Source of the DNA: Beijerinckiaceae bacterium
GTDB taxonomy: Bacteria; Pseudomonadota; Alphaproteobacteria; Rhizobiales; Beijerinckiaceae
Assembly: GCA_947370975.1 (NCBI GenBank)
Contig: CANBNG010000026.1
Span: 1-44,116 of the forward strand
Reading direction: 5' to 3'
DNA length: 44,116 nucleotides
Of this stretch, positions 14,026 through 21,858 are shown piece by piece. The notes beneath the pieces are model-generated. The model was given only the letters and a program-made list of their open reading frames with translations. It was not told where the DNA came from and searched no databases. A program made the translations under genes and the position numbers. Positions within the stretch are counted from its first letter, which is position 1. Every line of letters starts with the position of its first letter.

Positions 14026-14804
14026 CGTCCTGCCTCCCTGGGCGCGCCGATGGGTGGCGTATCGGTGAGGCCCGCCAGAACTTCGGCGACATGGCGCACT
14101 TCGATGCTGCTGCCCTGGCGCGAGAGTTTGCCGGCCATGTTCATCAGGCATCCGAGATCGCCGGCCAGCAGCACTGGCGCGCCGCTTGCGCTGATATGGG
14201 CGGTTTTCTTGCTCACGATAGCGTCGGAAATCTCGCCGTATTTTGCAGCAAATGTGCCGCCGAAACCGCAGCAGACATCGCTCTCGGCCATTTCCACCAG
14301 CTCAAGCCCGCGCACGGTTTCAAGCAGGCGGCGGGGCTGGCTCTTCACGCCCAATTCGCGAAGGCCCGCGCAAGCATCGTGATAGGTGACCTTGCGATCG
14401 AATTGCGCATCGACGGTTGTGACGCCCAGCACATCGGTCAGAAAGCTGACAAGCTCATGCGTCTTGGCTGCAAAGGTGCGCGCGCGGCTGATGAGGAGCG
14501 GCTCGTCAAAAAGATCGGGATAATGTTTGGCGATCATGCCTCCGCAGGAGCCTGACGGCGCGACAATATAATCGCAGCCCGAAAAGGCATCCATCACCTG
14601 CAGCGCGAGATCGCGCGCGGTTGTGCGGTCGCCGGAATTGAAGGCCGGCTGGCCGCAACAGGTCTGGGGCGGCACAATGACCTCGCAGCCCGCATCCTCC
14701 AGCAGTTTTGCAGCCGCAAAACCGATGGACGGGCGGAAGAGATCAACAAGGCAGGTCGCCAAAAGCCCGACGCGGGGCGGGCGGGCGGAAAGGCCGTCGG
14801 CCAA
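14022..14804 (-). CDS. lutA: LutA-like CCG-domain lactate utilization protein
   Basis: The 260-residue protein contains two CCG domains: TCCGQPAFNSGD (Cys49-50) and DVCCGFGGTFAAKY, typical of LutA/GlcF-type heterodisulfide-reductase-like subunits. It is the first gene of lutABC. I place the start at a TTG (14804) preceded by GGAG six bases upstream; this begins MADGLSARPPRVGLLATC, close to known LutA N-termini. An in-frame ATG at 14930 would add 42 residues of low-complexity sequence not seen in the family. No GntR-type lutR gene adjoins the operon. Confidence 0.9.
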   Translation of the reverse strand: MADGLSARPPRVGLLATCLVDLFRPSIGFAAAKLLEDAGCEVIVPPQTCCGQPAFNSGDRTTARDLALQVMDAFSGCDYIVAPSGSCGGMIAKHYPDLFDEPLLISRARTFAAKTHELVSFLTDVLGVTTVDAQFDRKVTYHDACAGLRELGVKSQPRRLLETVRGLELVEMAESDVCCGFGGTFAAKYGEISDAIVSKKTAHISASGAPVLLAGDLGCLMNMAGKLSRQGSSIEVRHVAEVLAGLTDTPPIGAPREAGR

Positions 14805-14958
14805 TTTACACTCCAACAAGCTCGAAAGCCCATGAACAGGCCAGCTGCGTGAACTTGGCGCAGGCCGCGCACAAGAGCAAGACGACCAATGTCGAGATGG
14901 TCCCTTGTGTCTGCATCGCTCAGGCTCCATTTAGTGTGAAAGGGCAAAGGGACCGTAG

Positions 14959-16245
14959 ATGACGCTCGCCAACGCCTTGTTTCCGGCACCCGTGCCCCAT
15001 CCCGAACGCGCCGCCGTTCTGGGGGAGGTGCACGCCCGGCCGTTCCATGCCGTGCCGACGCCAACACGGCTCGTGCATTTCGCCTTCATGACAGCCCCCG
15101 CCGAAGCGCAGGCTGCGCGCGAGGCGCTGGACGTGTTCTGCCGTGAACACGGATTGCAGGGGCCAGGCGCAGGCTCCAAACATTTCCGCGTGACGCTCGG
15201 CAACCAGTCTCTGCGCTTCGAGCAGCACAGCGAATTCACCACCTACACGCTGGAGCAGGCGGGCGATCCCGCCCAGCCCTTCGTGCCCGCAGCGGGCAAC
15301 ATTGCGTCTGTCTTTGCAGCGCTACCCCAGCCCGGTCGCCATCTGGTCTCGGTCGATCTGCATCTGCTCAGGCCCGATCCAGCGCCCGATCTCGATCTGC
15401 TGTTTGATCCTGCGAGCCTTGCCGCCTCCAACGTGCTGGGCGGGCGCGCCTGTGTTGCCTGCGACTTCCTGCCGGTGAATGGGTTCGTGCGCATTCTCCT
15501 GCTCGATCGCGGGCTCGATCCCGCCTCTGCCGGGGCGCTGACGGTACGGCTTCTGGAAATCGAAACCTATCGCGTGCTGGCGTTACTGGGTCTGCCGGCG
15601 GCCCAGCGCCTTGCGCCTGTGGTGGCCGAGGCCGAGGCGGCGCTGGCGGCCATTTCGTCGGCCATGGCATCGGGCAGCGGGCTTGAGGAAGATAACCTCC
15701 TGCTCGAACGCCTCACGGCGCTTGCCGCTCAATCCGAGGCCGAGGCGACGCGCGCGGCTTTTCGCTTTGGCGCGAGCCGCGCCTATGATGGCATTGTGCA
15801 GCAAAGGCTTGTCGCCATCGGCGAGGAACCTCTGGATATGCGCCAGACGCTGGCGGCGTTCCTCTCGCGCCGTCTCCACCCTGCCATGCGCACCTGCCAG
15901 ATGCTGCAGGAGCGTCAGGCGGAGCTTGCGGTGAAACTGGCGCGCGCCGCCAATCTTCTGCGCACGCGGGTGGATGTCGCCATCGAGCGGCAGAACCGCG
16001 ATTTGCTGCGTTCCATGAACGAACGCGCGCGCATGCAATTGCGCCTGCAGCAGACGGTCGAGGGACTTTCTGTCGCCGCCATCACTTATTATGTGGTCGG
16101 GCTCTTCTCTTATGTTTTCAAGGCCGCGCATGAGAGCGGGCTGATGCGGCTCGATGCCGGCATTGCGACGGCCTTGATTGTGCCGGTGGCGCTTGTCGGC
16201 ATTGCGCTGATCGTGCGCCGCATCCGGCGCGAACATACAGATTAG
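14959..16245 (+). CDS. DUF3422 family membrane protein
   Basis: The 428-residue protein carries the DUF3422 N-terminal signature GEVHARPFHAVPTPTRLVHFAF and ends with a long helical, coiled-coil-prone part (about 295-370) followed by two transmembrane segments (SVAAITYYVVGLFSYVF and ATALIVPVALVGIALIV) and a basic tail RRIRRE. A soluble domain, long helices and two C-terminal TM segments recall the plan of Rmd1/CorA-like proteins, but no GMN motif is seen; this comparison is mine. Function unknown. It starts 154 bp from the divergent lutA and precedes glcD by 136 bp. Confidence 0.85.
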   Translation: MTLANALFPAPVPHPERAAVLGEVHARPFHAVPTPTRLVHFAFMTAPAEAQAAREALDVFCREHGLQGPGAGSKHFRVTLGNQSLRFEQHSEFTTYTLEQAGDPAQPFVPAAGNIASVFAALPQPGRHLVSVDLHLLRPDPAPDLDLLFDPASLAASNVLGGRACVACDFLPVNGFVRILLLDRGLDPASAGALTVRLLEIETYRVLALLGLPAAQRLAPVVAEAEAALAAISSAMASGSGLEEDNLLLERLTALAAQSEAEATRAAFRFGASRAYDGIVQQRLVAIGEEPLDMRQTLAAFLSRRLHPAMRTCQMLQERQAELAVKLARAANLLRTRVDVAIERQNRDLLRSMNERARMQLRLQQTVEGLSVAAITYYVVGLFSYVFKAAHESGLMRLDAGIATALIVPVALVGIALIVRRIRREHTD

Positions 16246-16261
16246 GACGCAGGTGGACTGC

Positions 16262-16281
16262 CCCCCGACGCATGTCTGGGG
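16262..16281 (+). terminator. Possible weak hairpin after the DUF3422 gene
   Basis: CCCC-C-GAC, loop GCAT, GTC-T-GGGG can fold with one mismatch 17 bp after the DUF3422 stop. It is followed by TGTCGCTTTTATT, a poor T run. It may terminate or merely slow transcription before glcD. Confidence 0.3.
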
Positions 16282-16381
16282 TGTCGCTTTTATTCCGATC
16301 GGCTAGTCTCTGTTCTCAAGTGCATGGCCGCCCTCGCGCGGGGCTTGGCCGTAACCCAAAAAACACTCGGGCGGAAACCTC

Positions 16382-17815
16382 ATGTCGATTCTTTTTCCCC
16401 TTCCCGATCAAGACATTCTCGACCGCCGCGATGACATCATCGCTGGCCTTGGCGCGCTTCTGCCCCCCGATTGCCTCGTGACCTCGGAGGACGAGCGCCG
16501 CGCGTTCGAGACCGACGCGCTCACCGCCTATCGCTACATCCCGCTTGCGGTCGCCCTGCCGCGCACGACCGAGGAGGTCGCCGCCGTTCTCGCTTTTTGC
16601 CATGAGGCGGGCGTCAAGGTGGTGGCGCGCGGCGCTGGCACCTCGCTCTCTGGCGGGGCCATCCCGCAGCCTGACGCCATCGTGCTCGGCCTCTCAAAAC
16701 TCAATGCCATTCTCGACATCAATTTCCCTGGCCGCACGGTGCGCGTGCAGGCAGGCGTCACCAATCTCTCGATCACGGAGGCGGTGTCGGCGGAGGGCTT
16801 CTTTTATGCGCCCGATCCCTCCTCGCAGCTTGCCTGCACGATTGGTGGCAATATCGGCATGAATTCGGGCGGCGCACACTGTTTGAAATATGGCGTGACA
16901 ACCAACAATGTGCTCGGCGTGCGCGTGGTGCAGATGGATGGCACGATCATCGACATGGGCGGCGAGGCGCTGGATTCGCCGGGTCTCGATCTGCTGGGTT
17001 TGATGGTGGGCTCCGAAGGCCAGCTTGGCATTGTGACGGAGGCCGTGGTGCGCATTCTGCCGATGGCCGAAGATGCGCGCCCGGTGCTGTTTGGTTTTGA
17101 AACCAGCGAGGATGCAGGCGCCTGCGTTGCCGCCATCATCGGCGCTGGCATCATTCCGGTCGCCATGGAATTCATGGACAAGGCGGCGATTGAAATCTGC
17201 GAGGCTTTTGCAAAGGCGGGTTATCCGCTTGATGTCGGAGCCATGCTCATCATCGAGGTCGAAGGCTCGGCCGCCGAGATGGATGCGCAATTGAAGCGCA
17301 TCGTCGAGATTGCCCATCGCCATAATGTGCAGGTGGTGCGCGAGAGCAAATCTGCCATGGAAACCGCGCTGATCTGGAAGGGCCGTAAATCGGCCTTTGG
17401 CGCAACCGGCCGCGTGGCTGATTACATTTGCATGGATGGCACTGTGCCGACAGGCCAGCTCTCCTATGTGCTCAAGCGCACGGCTGAAATCTGCGCCGAT
17501 TACGGCCTGCGCGTTGCGAATGTCTTTCATGCGGGCGATGGCAACATGCATCCGCTCATCATGTACAATGTGAACGACCCGGCCGATTGCCGCAAAGCCG
17601 AACAGGCTGGGCTCGATCTGCTGAAGCTTTGCGTCGATGTCGGCGGCTGCCTCACCGGCGAACATGGCGTTGGCATTGAGAAGCGCGATCTCATGCCCCA
17701 TCAATTCACGCCGCAGGATCTCAATCAGCAAATGCGCGTGCGCGCCGTCTTCGATCCGGAATGGTTGCTCAATCCGGCCAAAGTCTTCCCTCTTGAAGGC
17801 AGGGATGCAGCGTGA
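16382..17815 (+). CDS. glcD: Glycolate oxidase FAD-linked subunit GlcD
   Basis: The 477-residue flavoprotein is the catalytic subunit of glycolate oxidase, which oxidises glycolate to glyoxylate and also accepts D-lactate in some species. The PCMH-type FAD domain shows ARGAGTSLSGGAIPQPDAIVLGL and CTIGGNIGMNSGGAHCLKYG; the C-terminal cap domain has FHAGDGNMHPLI and TGEHGVGIEKRDLM, which carry conserved histidines. Length is normal. It is the first gene of glcDEF, and its stop overlaps the glcE start as GTGA. The leader has only a weak Shine-Dalgarno sequence. Confidence 0.95.
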   Translation: MSILFPLPDQDILDRRDDIIAGLGALLPPDCLVTSEDERRAFETDALTAYRYIPLAVALPRTTEEVAAVLAFCHEAGVKVVARGAGTSLSGGAIPQPDAIVLGLSKLNAILDINFPGRTVRVQAGVTNLSITEAVSAEGFFYAPDPSSQLACTIGGNIGMNSGGAHCLKYGVTTNNVLGVRVVQMDGTIIDMGGEALDSPGLDLLGLMVGSEGQLGIVTEAVVRILPMAEDARPVLFGFETSEDAGACVAAIIGAGIIPVAMEFMDKAAIEICEAFAKAGYPLDVGAMLIIEVEGSAAEMDAQLKRIVEIAHRHNVQVVRESKSAMETALIWKGRKSAFGATGRVADYICMDGTVPTGQLSYVLKRTAEICADYGLRVANVFHAGDGNMHPLIMYNVNDPADCRKAEQAGLDLLKLCVDVGGCLTGEHGVGIEKRDLMPHQFTPQDLNQQMRVRAVFDPEWLLNPAKVFPLEGRDAA

Positions 17816-19011
17816 GCACCTTGACCGCACAGCTCGTTCCAGAGACCGAAGCGCAAGCCTGCGCGATGATTGCAGAGGCGCGGGCGCAGGGCCGCACGCT
17901 GGCCATTGAAGGCGGGGGCACGCGCGCAGGCTTCGGGCGTCCGATGCAGGCCGATTGCGTGCTCTCGACGCGCGCGCTCACCGGCATCACGCTTTATGAG
18001 CCCGCCGAACTCGTCATCAGCGCGCGTGCTGGCACGCCGCTCTCTTTCATCGAAGAGACGCTCGCACAAAAGGGCCAGATGCTGCCCTTCGAGCCCGCCG
18101 ATTATCGCGGGCTTTACGGCACTGCGGGCGAGCCGACGATTGGCGCAGTTGCAGCGTGCAATATTTCTGGCCCCCGCCGCATCCAGACAGGCGCGGCGCG
18201 CGACTCCCTGATCGGCGTGCGTCTCGTCAATGGACGCGGCGAGGCGATCAAATCAGGTGGCCGCGTGATGAAGAATGTCACTGGCCTCGATCTGGTAAAA
18301 TTATGCTGCGGTGCGCATGGTACGCTGGGCCTTTTCACAGAAGTCACCTTCAAGCTTTTGCCAAGGCCCCCCGCAGAGGCGAGTCTTGCGCTCGATGGGC
18401 TTGACGATGCGCAGGCCATTCGCGCCATGTCGGCGACCTTGTCCTCGCCCTTTGAAGTCAGTGGCGTGGCGCATTTGCCTACAGGCCTGTCGGGCGGCGC
18501 GCCGCTGACGCTCGTGCGGCTGGAGCGCGACGAAATCTCGCTCGCCTATCGCCTGCAACGTCTCACCGATTTGCTCGGGCCCTTTGGCGCTGTGCGCCGG
18601 ATTGGGCCTGAAGAGAGCCGCGCGCATTGGCATGATATTGCGCAAGTTGCCCCGCTCGCAAAATCTGCAACGCCTGCCATCTGGCGGTTGTCATTGCCCG
18701 CCCATCATGCGGCCAGATGCATGGCCGCGATCTCGGCTTCGCTCGGCGCGCGTTACTTCTATGATTGGGCGGGCGGCCTTGTCTGGCTCGCCGTCATGCC
18801 CAATGGCGATGCCGGGGCTGGCGCCATTCGTCATGCGGTGGTGGAGGCAGGCGGTCACGCAACGCTGATGCGTGCGAGCGATAATGTGCGCGCGCGGGTC
18901 GATGTCTTTCCGCCGCTGGGTGCTGCACTCATGAAAATAACCGCCGGAATCAAGACGAGTTTTGATCCCGGCGGCATCCTCAATCCCGGCCGCATGTATG
19001 CGGGGGTGTGA
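17812..19011 (+). CDS. glcE: Glycolate oxidase FAD-binding subunit GlcE
   Basis: The 399-residue second flavin-binding subunit of glycolate oxidase has an N-terminal PCMH fold (GRTLAIEGGGTRAGFGRP; ISARAGTPLSFIEETLAQKGQMLPFEP; GEPTIGAVAACNISGPRRIQTGAARDSLIGV) and the VMKNVTGLDLVKLCCGAHGTLG segment of GlcE. It is required with GlcD and GlcF for activity. The start is GTG at 17812, overlapping the glcD stop. The glcF start follows its stop by 3 bp, so all three genes form one operon. Confidence 0.94.
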   Translation: MSTLTAQLVPETEAQACAMIAEARAQGRTLAIEGGGTRAGFGRPMQADCVLSTRALTGITLYEPAELVISARAGTPLSFIEETLAQKGQMLPFEPADYRGLYGTAGEPTIGAVAACNISGPRRIQTGAARDSLIGVRLVNGRGEAIKSGGRVMKNVTGLDLVKLCCGAHGTLGLFTEVTFKLLPRPPAEASLALDGLDDAQAIRAMSATLSSPFEVSGVAHLPTGLSGGAPLTLVRLERDEISLAYRLQRLTDLLGPFGAVRRIGPEESRAHWHDIAQVAPLAKSATPAIWRLSLPAHHAARCMAAISASLGARYFYDWAGGLVWLAVMPNGDAGAGAIRHAVVEAGGHATLMRASDNVRARVDVFPPLGAALMKITAGIKTSFDPGGILNPGRMYAGV

Positions 19012-19014
19012 CAG

Positions 19015-20349
19015 ATGCAGACCAATTTCTCATCCGCTCAATTGACCGATCCGCAAATGCAGGCGTCGGAGAAAATCCTGCGCAGCTGCGTGCATTGCGG
19101 CTTCTGCACGGCGACCTGTCCGACCTATCTGCTGGGCGGTGACGAACTCGATTCGCCGCGCGGGCGCATCTATCTCATCAAGGACATGCTGGAGAACGGC
19201 AAGCCTGCAACCGGCGAGGTGGTCAAGCATATCGACCGCTGTCTCTCTTGCCTGTCCTGCATGACGACCTGTCCGTCGGGCGTGCATTACATGCATCTCG
19301 TCGATCACGCGCGCGCCTATATTGAACAGACTTATGTGCGGCCCTGGCCCGATCGGTTGCTGCGCAGCGTGCTGGGTTTCGTTCTGCCCCATCGCGAACG
19401 TTTTCGGCTCGCACTCGCCGGCGCGCTGATGATGAAGCCGCTTCGACCTTTCATCGCGCGCATCCCTGCCATTGGTGCGCGGCTTGGCGCGATGATCGAT
19501 CTCGCACCCGCACATTTCCCCTCGCGCGCTGTGCCGCAGAATGTGTCGCTCGAGGGCGGCTTGCGCGGCCGTGTCGTCATGCTCGAGGGCTGCGCGCAGC
19601 CGGTGCTCAAACCCGCCATCAATGAGGCGGCACGCCGCGTGCTCGCGCGCAATGGCGTGGAGGTGGTGGCTGTGAAGGGCGAGGGCTGTTGCGGCGCGCT
19701 CGTCCATCACATGGGGCGCGAGCAAGACGGGCTGGCCTTTGCCAGGCGCAACATCGATCTCTGGATCGCGGAAATGGACGGGCGCGGGCTGGACGCCATT
19801 CTCATCACTGCCTCTGGCTGTGGCACAACCGTGAAAGATTACGGTTTCATGCTGCGTAACGATGCCGCCTATGCGGACAAGGCGCAGCGCGTGAGCGCGA
19901 TCACCAAGGATATCAGCCAATATCTTGCGGGCCTCGATCTTGCCCCGCCTGCGCGCGCAACCGGCCAGGTCATCGCCTATCATTCGGCCTGTTCGATGCA
20001 GCACGGCCAGCAGATCCGCGACGAACCCAAGAAACTGCTGAAGGCTGCGGGCTTTATCGTCAAGGATGTGCCGGAGGGACATATCTGCTGCGGTTCGGCT
20101 GGCACTTATAATATGATGCAGCCCGAAATTGCCGGGCAGCTGAAGGCGCGCAAACTCGCCAATATTGCGCGCACGCGCCCGCAGGCCGTGGCCACGGGAA
20201 ACATTGGTTGCATGACGCAATTATCCTCCGGCGGCGTGCCGATTGTGCATACGGTCGAGCTGCTCGATTGGGCGAGCGGCGGGCCTTTGCCAGAAGCACT
20301 TGCGCAGAGCGGTTTTGTCCATCAACCTGAGCCGGTTCTTGCGGAATAG
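19015..20349 (+). CDS. glcF: Glycolate oxidase iron-sulfur subunit GlcF
   Basis: The 444-residue subunit carries two [4Fe-4S] motifs, Cys25/28/31/35 (CVHCGFCTATCP) and Cys77/80/83/87 (CLSCLSCMTTCP), then two CCG domains (GEGCCGALVHHMG and GHICCGSAGTYNMM). It takes electrons from GlcDE to the quinone pool. Length and motif order are standard. The gene lies 3 bp after glcE and 10 bp before the H1-like gene, so the latter may be on the same transcript. Confidence 0.95.
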   Translation: MQTNFSSAQLTDPQMQASEKILRSCVHCGFCTATCPTYLLGGDELDSPRGRIYLIKDMLENGKPATGEVVKHIDRCLSCLSCMTTCPSGVHYMHLVDHARAYIEQTYVRPWPDRLLRSVLGFVLPHRERFRLALAGALMMKPLRPFIARIPAIGARLGAMIDLAPAHFPSRAVPQNVSLEGGLRGRVVMLEGCAQPVLKPAINEAARRVLARNGVEVVAVKGEGCCGALVHHMGREQDGLAFARRNIDLWIAEMDGRGLDAILITASGCGTTVKDYGFMLRNDAAYADKAQRVSAITKDISQYLAGLDLAPPARATGQVIAYHSACSMQHGQQIRDEPKKLLKAAGFIVKDVPEGHICCGSAGTYNMMQPEIAGQLKARKLANIARTRPQAVATGNIGCMTQLSSGGVPIVHTVELLDWASGGPLPEALAQSGFVHQPEPVLAE

Positions 20350-20359
20350 GGAGACCCCG

Positions 20360-21307
20360 ATGGCGAAGGCTACGAAGAAGAAGACGGCAGCCAAAAAGAC
20401 GGCAGCCAAGAAGGCACCAGTGAAGAAAGCCCCCGCCAGGAAGGCGTCTGCAAAGAAAGCGCCTGCGAAGAAAAGAGCGGCCAAGTCCACGCCTGCGAAA
20501 AAAACGGCAGCCAAGAAGTCAGTAGCCAAGAAGTCCGCAACAAAGAAAGCTGTTGGTAAGACACCGGCGAAAAAGACTGCTGCAAAGAAGACGGCTGCAA
20601 AAAAGGCTCCCGCTAAAAAAGTCGCTGCCAAGAAGACGGCTGTGAAGAAAGCGCCAGCCCGCAAGGCTCCGGCGAAAGCTGCGCGCACGACAGCCCGCAA
20701 GACAGCCCCGAAGAAGGTTGCGCCGCGCAAGGCCGCACCTAAAAAGACAGCGCCGAAAAAAGCTGCCCCCAAAAAATCAGCCCCGCGCAAAGCTCGGAAG
20801 GCAGCAACAGCTGCACCCGCGCTGGTGTCGGCCAAGCAGTCGTCGGCCAAGCGTTCGTCCCGCAAGCCCGCGCGTGCGCCTTCGCGCGCCCGCGTTGCTG
20901 CGCGCGAAGCGCAGAAGACACCGGTTGCGCGCAAGGTGACGATCCGCACTGCCGTCTCGCGCCCGACCCGCCCGCGCAAGCAGCCGGAAGTGCCGGCGGC
21001 CAAGGTTGAGGACAGCGCATTTCTGGACGCGATTTCGCAGACGATTGCCGCGCTCGAAGCCTGGATGCAGGAGCCGGGCCTCGAGACCGAGCGCGAAGCC
21101 TTGAGCCGCACGCAAGATCTCTGGAATGCGTTGAATTCAGCACCCAAACAGGAAACCGGCGAGGTGCTCGATCCGGAGGTGTTCACGCGTCTGCTCAACG
21201 AGGTCGCGGCTGCCGAGCACATGCTTCACTGGCTTGCGGAACTGCCCGGCAGTCATAATGTCGAGACATTCCTGACGCTGCGGCCGCCCTCGGAAGAGGC
21301 GGACTAG
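20360..21307 (+). CDS. Histone H1-like Lys/Ala-rich protein with acidic C-terminal domain
   Basis: The 315-residue protein has two parts. Residues 1-150 are made of short repeats of the AAKKT, APAKK and APKKA type, like the C-terminal tail of eukaryotic H1 and bacterial AlgP/HctB/PhaF tails; residues 150-212 are Arg/Ser/Pro-rich. Residues about 215-315 form a separate, acidic, probably helical domain (FLDAISQTIAALEAWMQEPG... LLNEVAAAEHMLHWLAELPG). The basic part should bind DNA non-specifically. The ATG at 20360 has GGGAG well placed, 10 bp after glcF. The repeat part is richer in A than its neighbours because of AAG/AAA codons. Its stop overlaps the convergent gene's stop (CTAG). Confidence 0.87.
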   Translation: MAKATKKKTAAKKTAAKKAPVKKAPARKASAKKAPAKKRAAKSTPAKKTAAKKSVAKKSATKKAVGKTPAKKTAAKKTAAKKAPAKKVAAKKTAVKKAPARKAPAKAARTTARKTAPKKVAPRKAAPKKTAPKKAAPKKSAPRKARKAATAAPALVSAKQSSAKRSSRKPARAPSRARVAAREAQKTPVARKVTIRTAVSRPTRPRKQPEVPAAKVEDSAFLDAISQTIAALEAWMQEPGLETEREALSRTQDLWNALNSAPKQETGEVLDPEVFTRLLNEVAAAEHMLHWLAELPGSHNVETFLTLRPPSEEAD

Positions 21308-21657
21308 AGCATCCGGCTGCCGTCAGGCAGGAGGCCCTTGTCATTGCGCTGGGGCTTGTCCTCGCGCATCTCCGTCTTCATGCGGCGGAGCTGCGCGATG
21401 AGCTTATCGATGGCAAGCTGGAAGGCGATGCGAACCTCCTTCGAGCTGGCGTCGGCGCTCATCAGGGGCAATCCGCCCATTTGCACGGTGATGTTGCAGC
21501 GTGTGGTCAGGCCCTCACCTGTAAAATGAATATTGGCCGAGATCAGGCGACCGAAATATTTCTCGGCCATTTTCAGGATCTCCGCGCGTCCATGGGCGCG
21601 AAATTCCTCGCTCAGCGGCTCATTGCTCTCAAATGTAATGGGCGTGTCCTTGATCAT
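21304..21657 (-). CDS. Short HPF/RaiA-like ribosome-associated protein
   Basis: The 117-residue protein resembles the short hibernation-promoting-factor/RaiA (sigma-54 modulation) family. The pattern is TPITFESNEPLSEEFRAHGRAEILKMAEKYFGRLISANIHF, an NITVQMGGLPLMSADASSKEVRIAFQLAIDKLIAQLRRMK core and a charged tail. Such proteins bind the 30S decoding region and slow translation in starvation. Rhizobiales usually encode a long HPF near rpoN, so this could be an additional paralogue. Two ATGs compete (21663 and 21657); GGGAG sits nine bases before the second and only three before the first, so 21657 is preferred. Confidence 0.78.
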   Translation of the reverse strand: MIKDTPITFESNEPLSEEFRAHGRAEILKMAEKYFGRLISANIHFTGEGLTTRCNITVQMGGLPLMSADASSKEVRIAFQLAIDKLIAQLRRMKTEMREDKPQRNDKGLLPDGSRML

Positions 21658-21720
21658 CCGCATGCTCTCCCGATCTGCCAATGCAGGGCAATTCGGTCGG
21701 GCCCGCGCGGTTGCCTGCTG

Positions 21721-21740
21721 CCGCCCAATTCCTTGGGCGG
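21721..21740. promoter_or_regulatory. Perfect 8-bp hairpin in the intergenic leader
   Basis: CCGCCCAA, loop TTCC, TTGGGCGG is a perfect inverted repeat 64 bp upstream of the HPF-like start and 118 bp upstream of the DUF2076 start. It could be a leader hairpin or an operator in this divergent region (21658-21858). No T run follows. Confidence 0.35.
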
Positions 21741-21858
21741 GCACGCCGATCACCCGGACGTGATGCGTCCATTTTGCGGTCAGGGCTCTTTTCGTCGTGG
21801 GGTCGGCTCCCCATATCCAAAAAAGCAGTGGCTGCGCTGCGAGAGAGGAAACATTCCG

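Noticed and set aside
20360..20830. Repeat array in the H1-like gene considered as a CRISPR or other array
   Set aside because: The repeats are degenerate short codon repeats in a single open frame with no unique spacers.
20221..21222. 333-residue Phe/Ala-repeat frame antisense to the H1-like gene
   Set aside because: The FFGAVFLGA-type repeats are the reverse complement of the Lys/Ala codon repeats.
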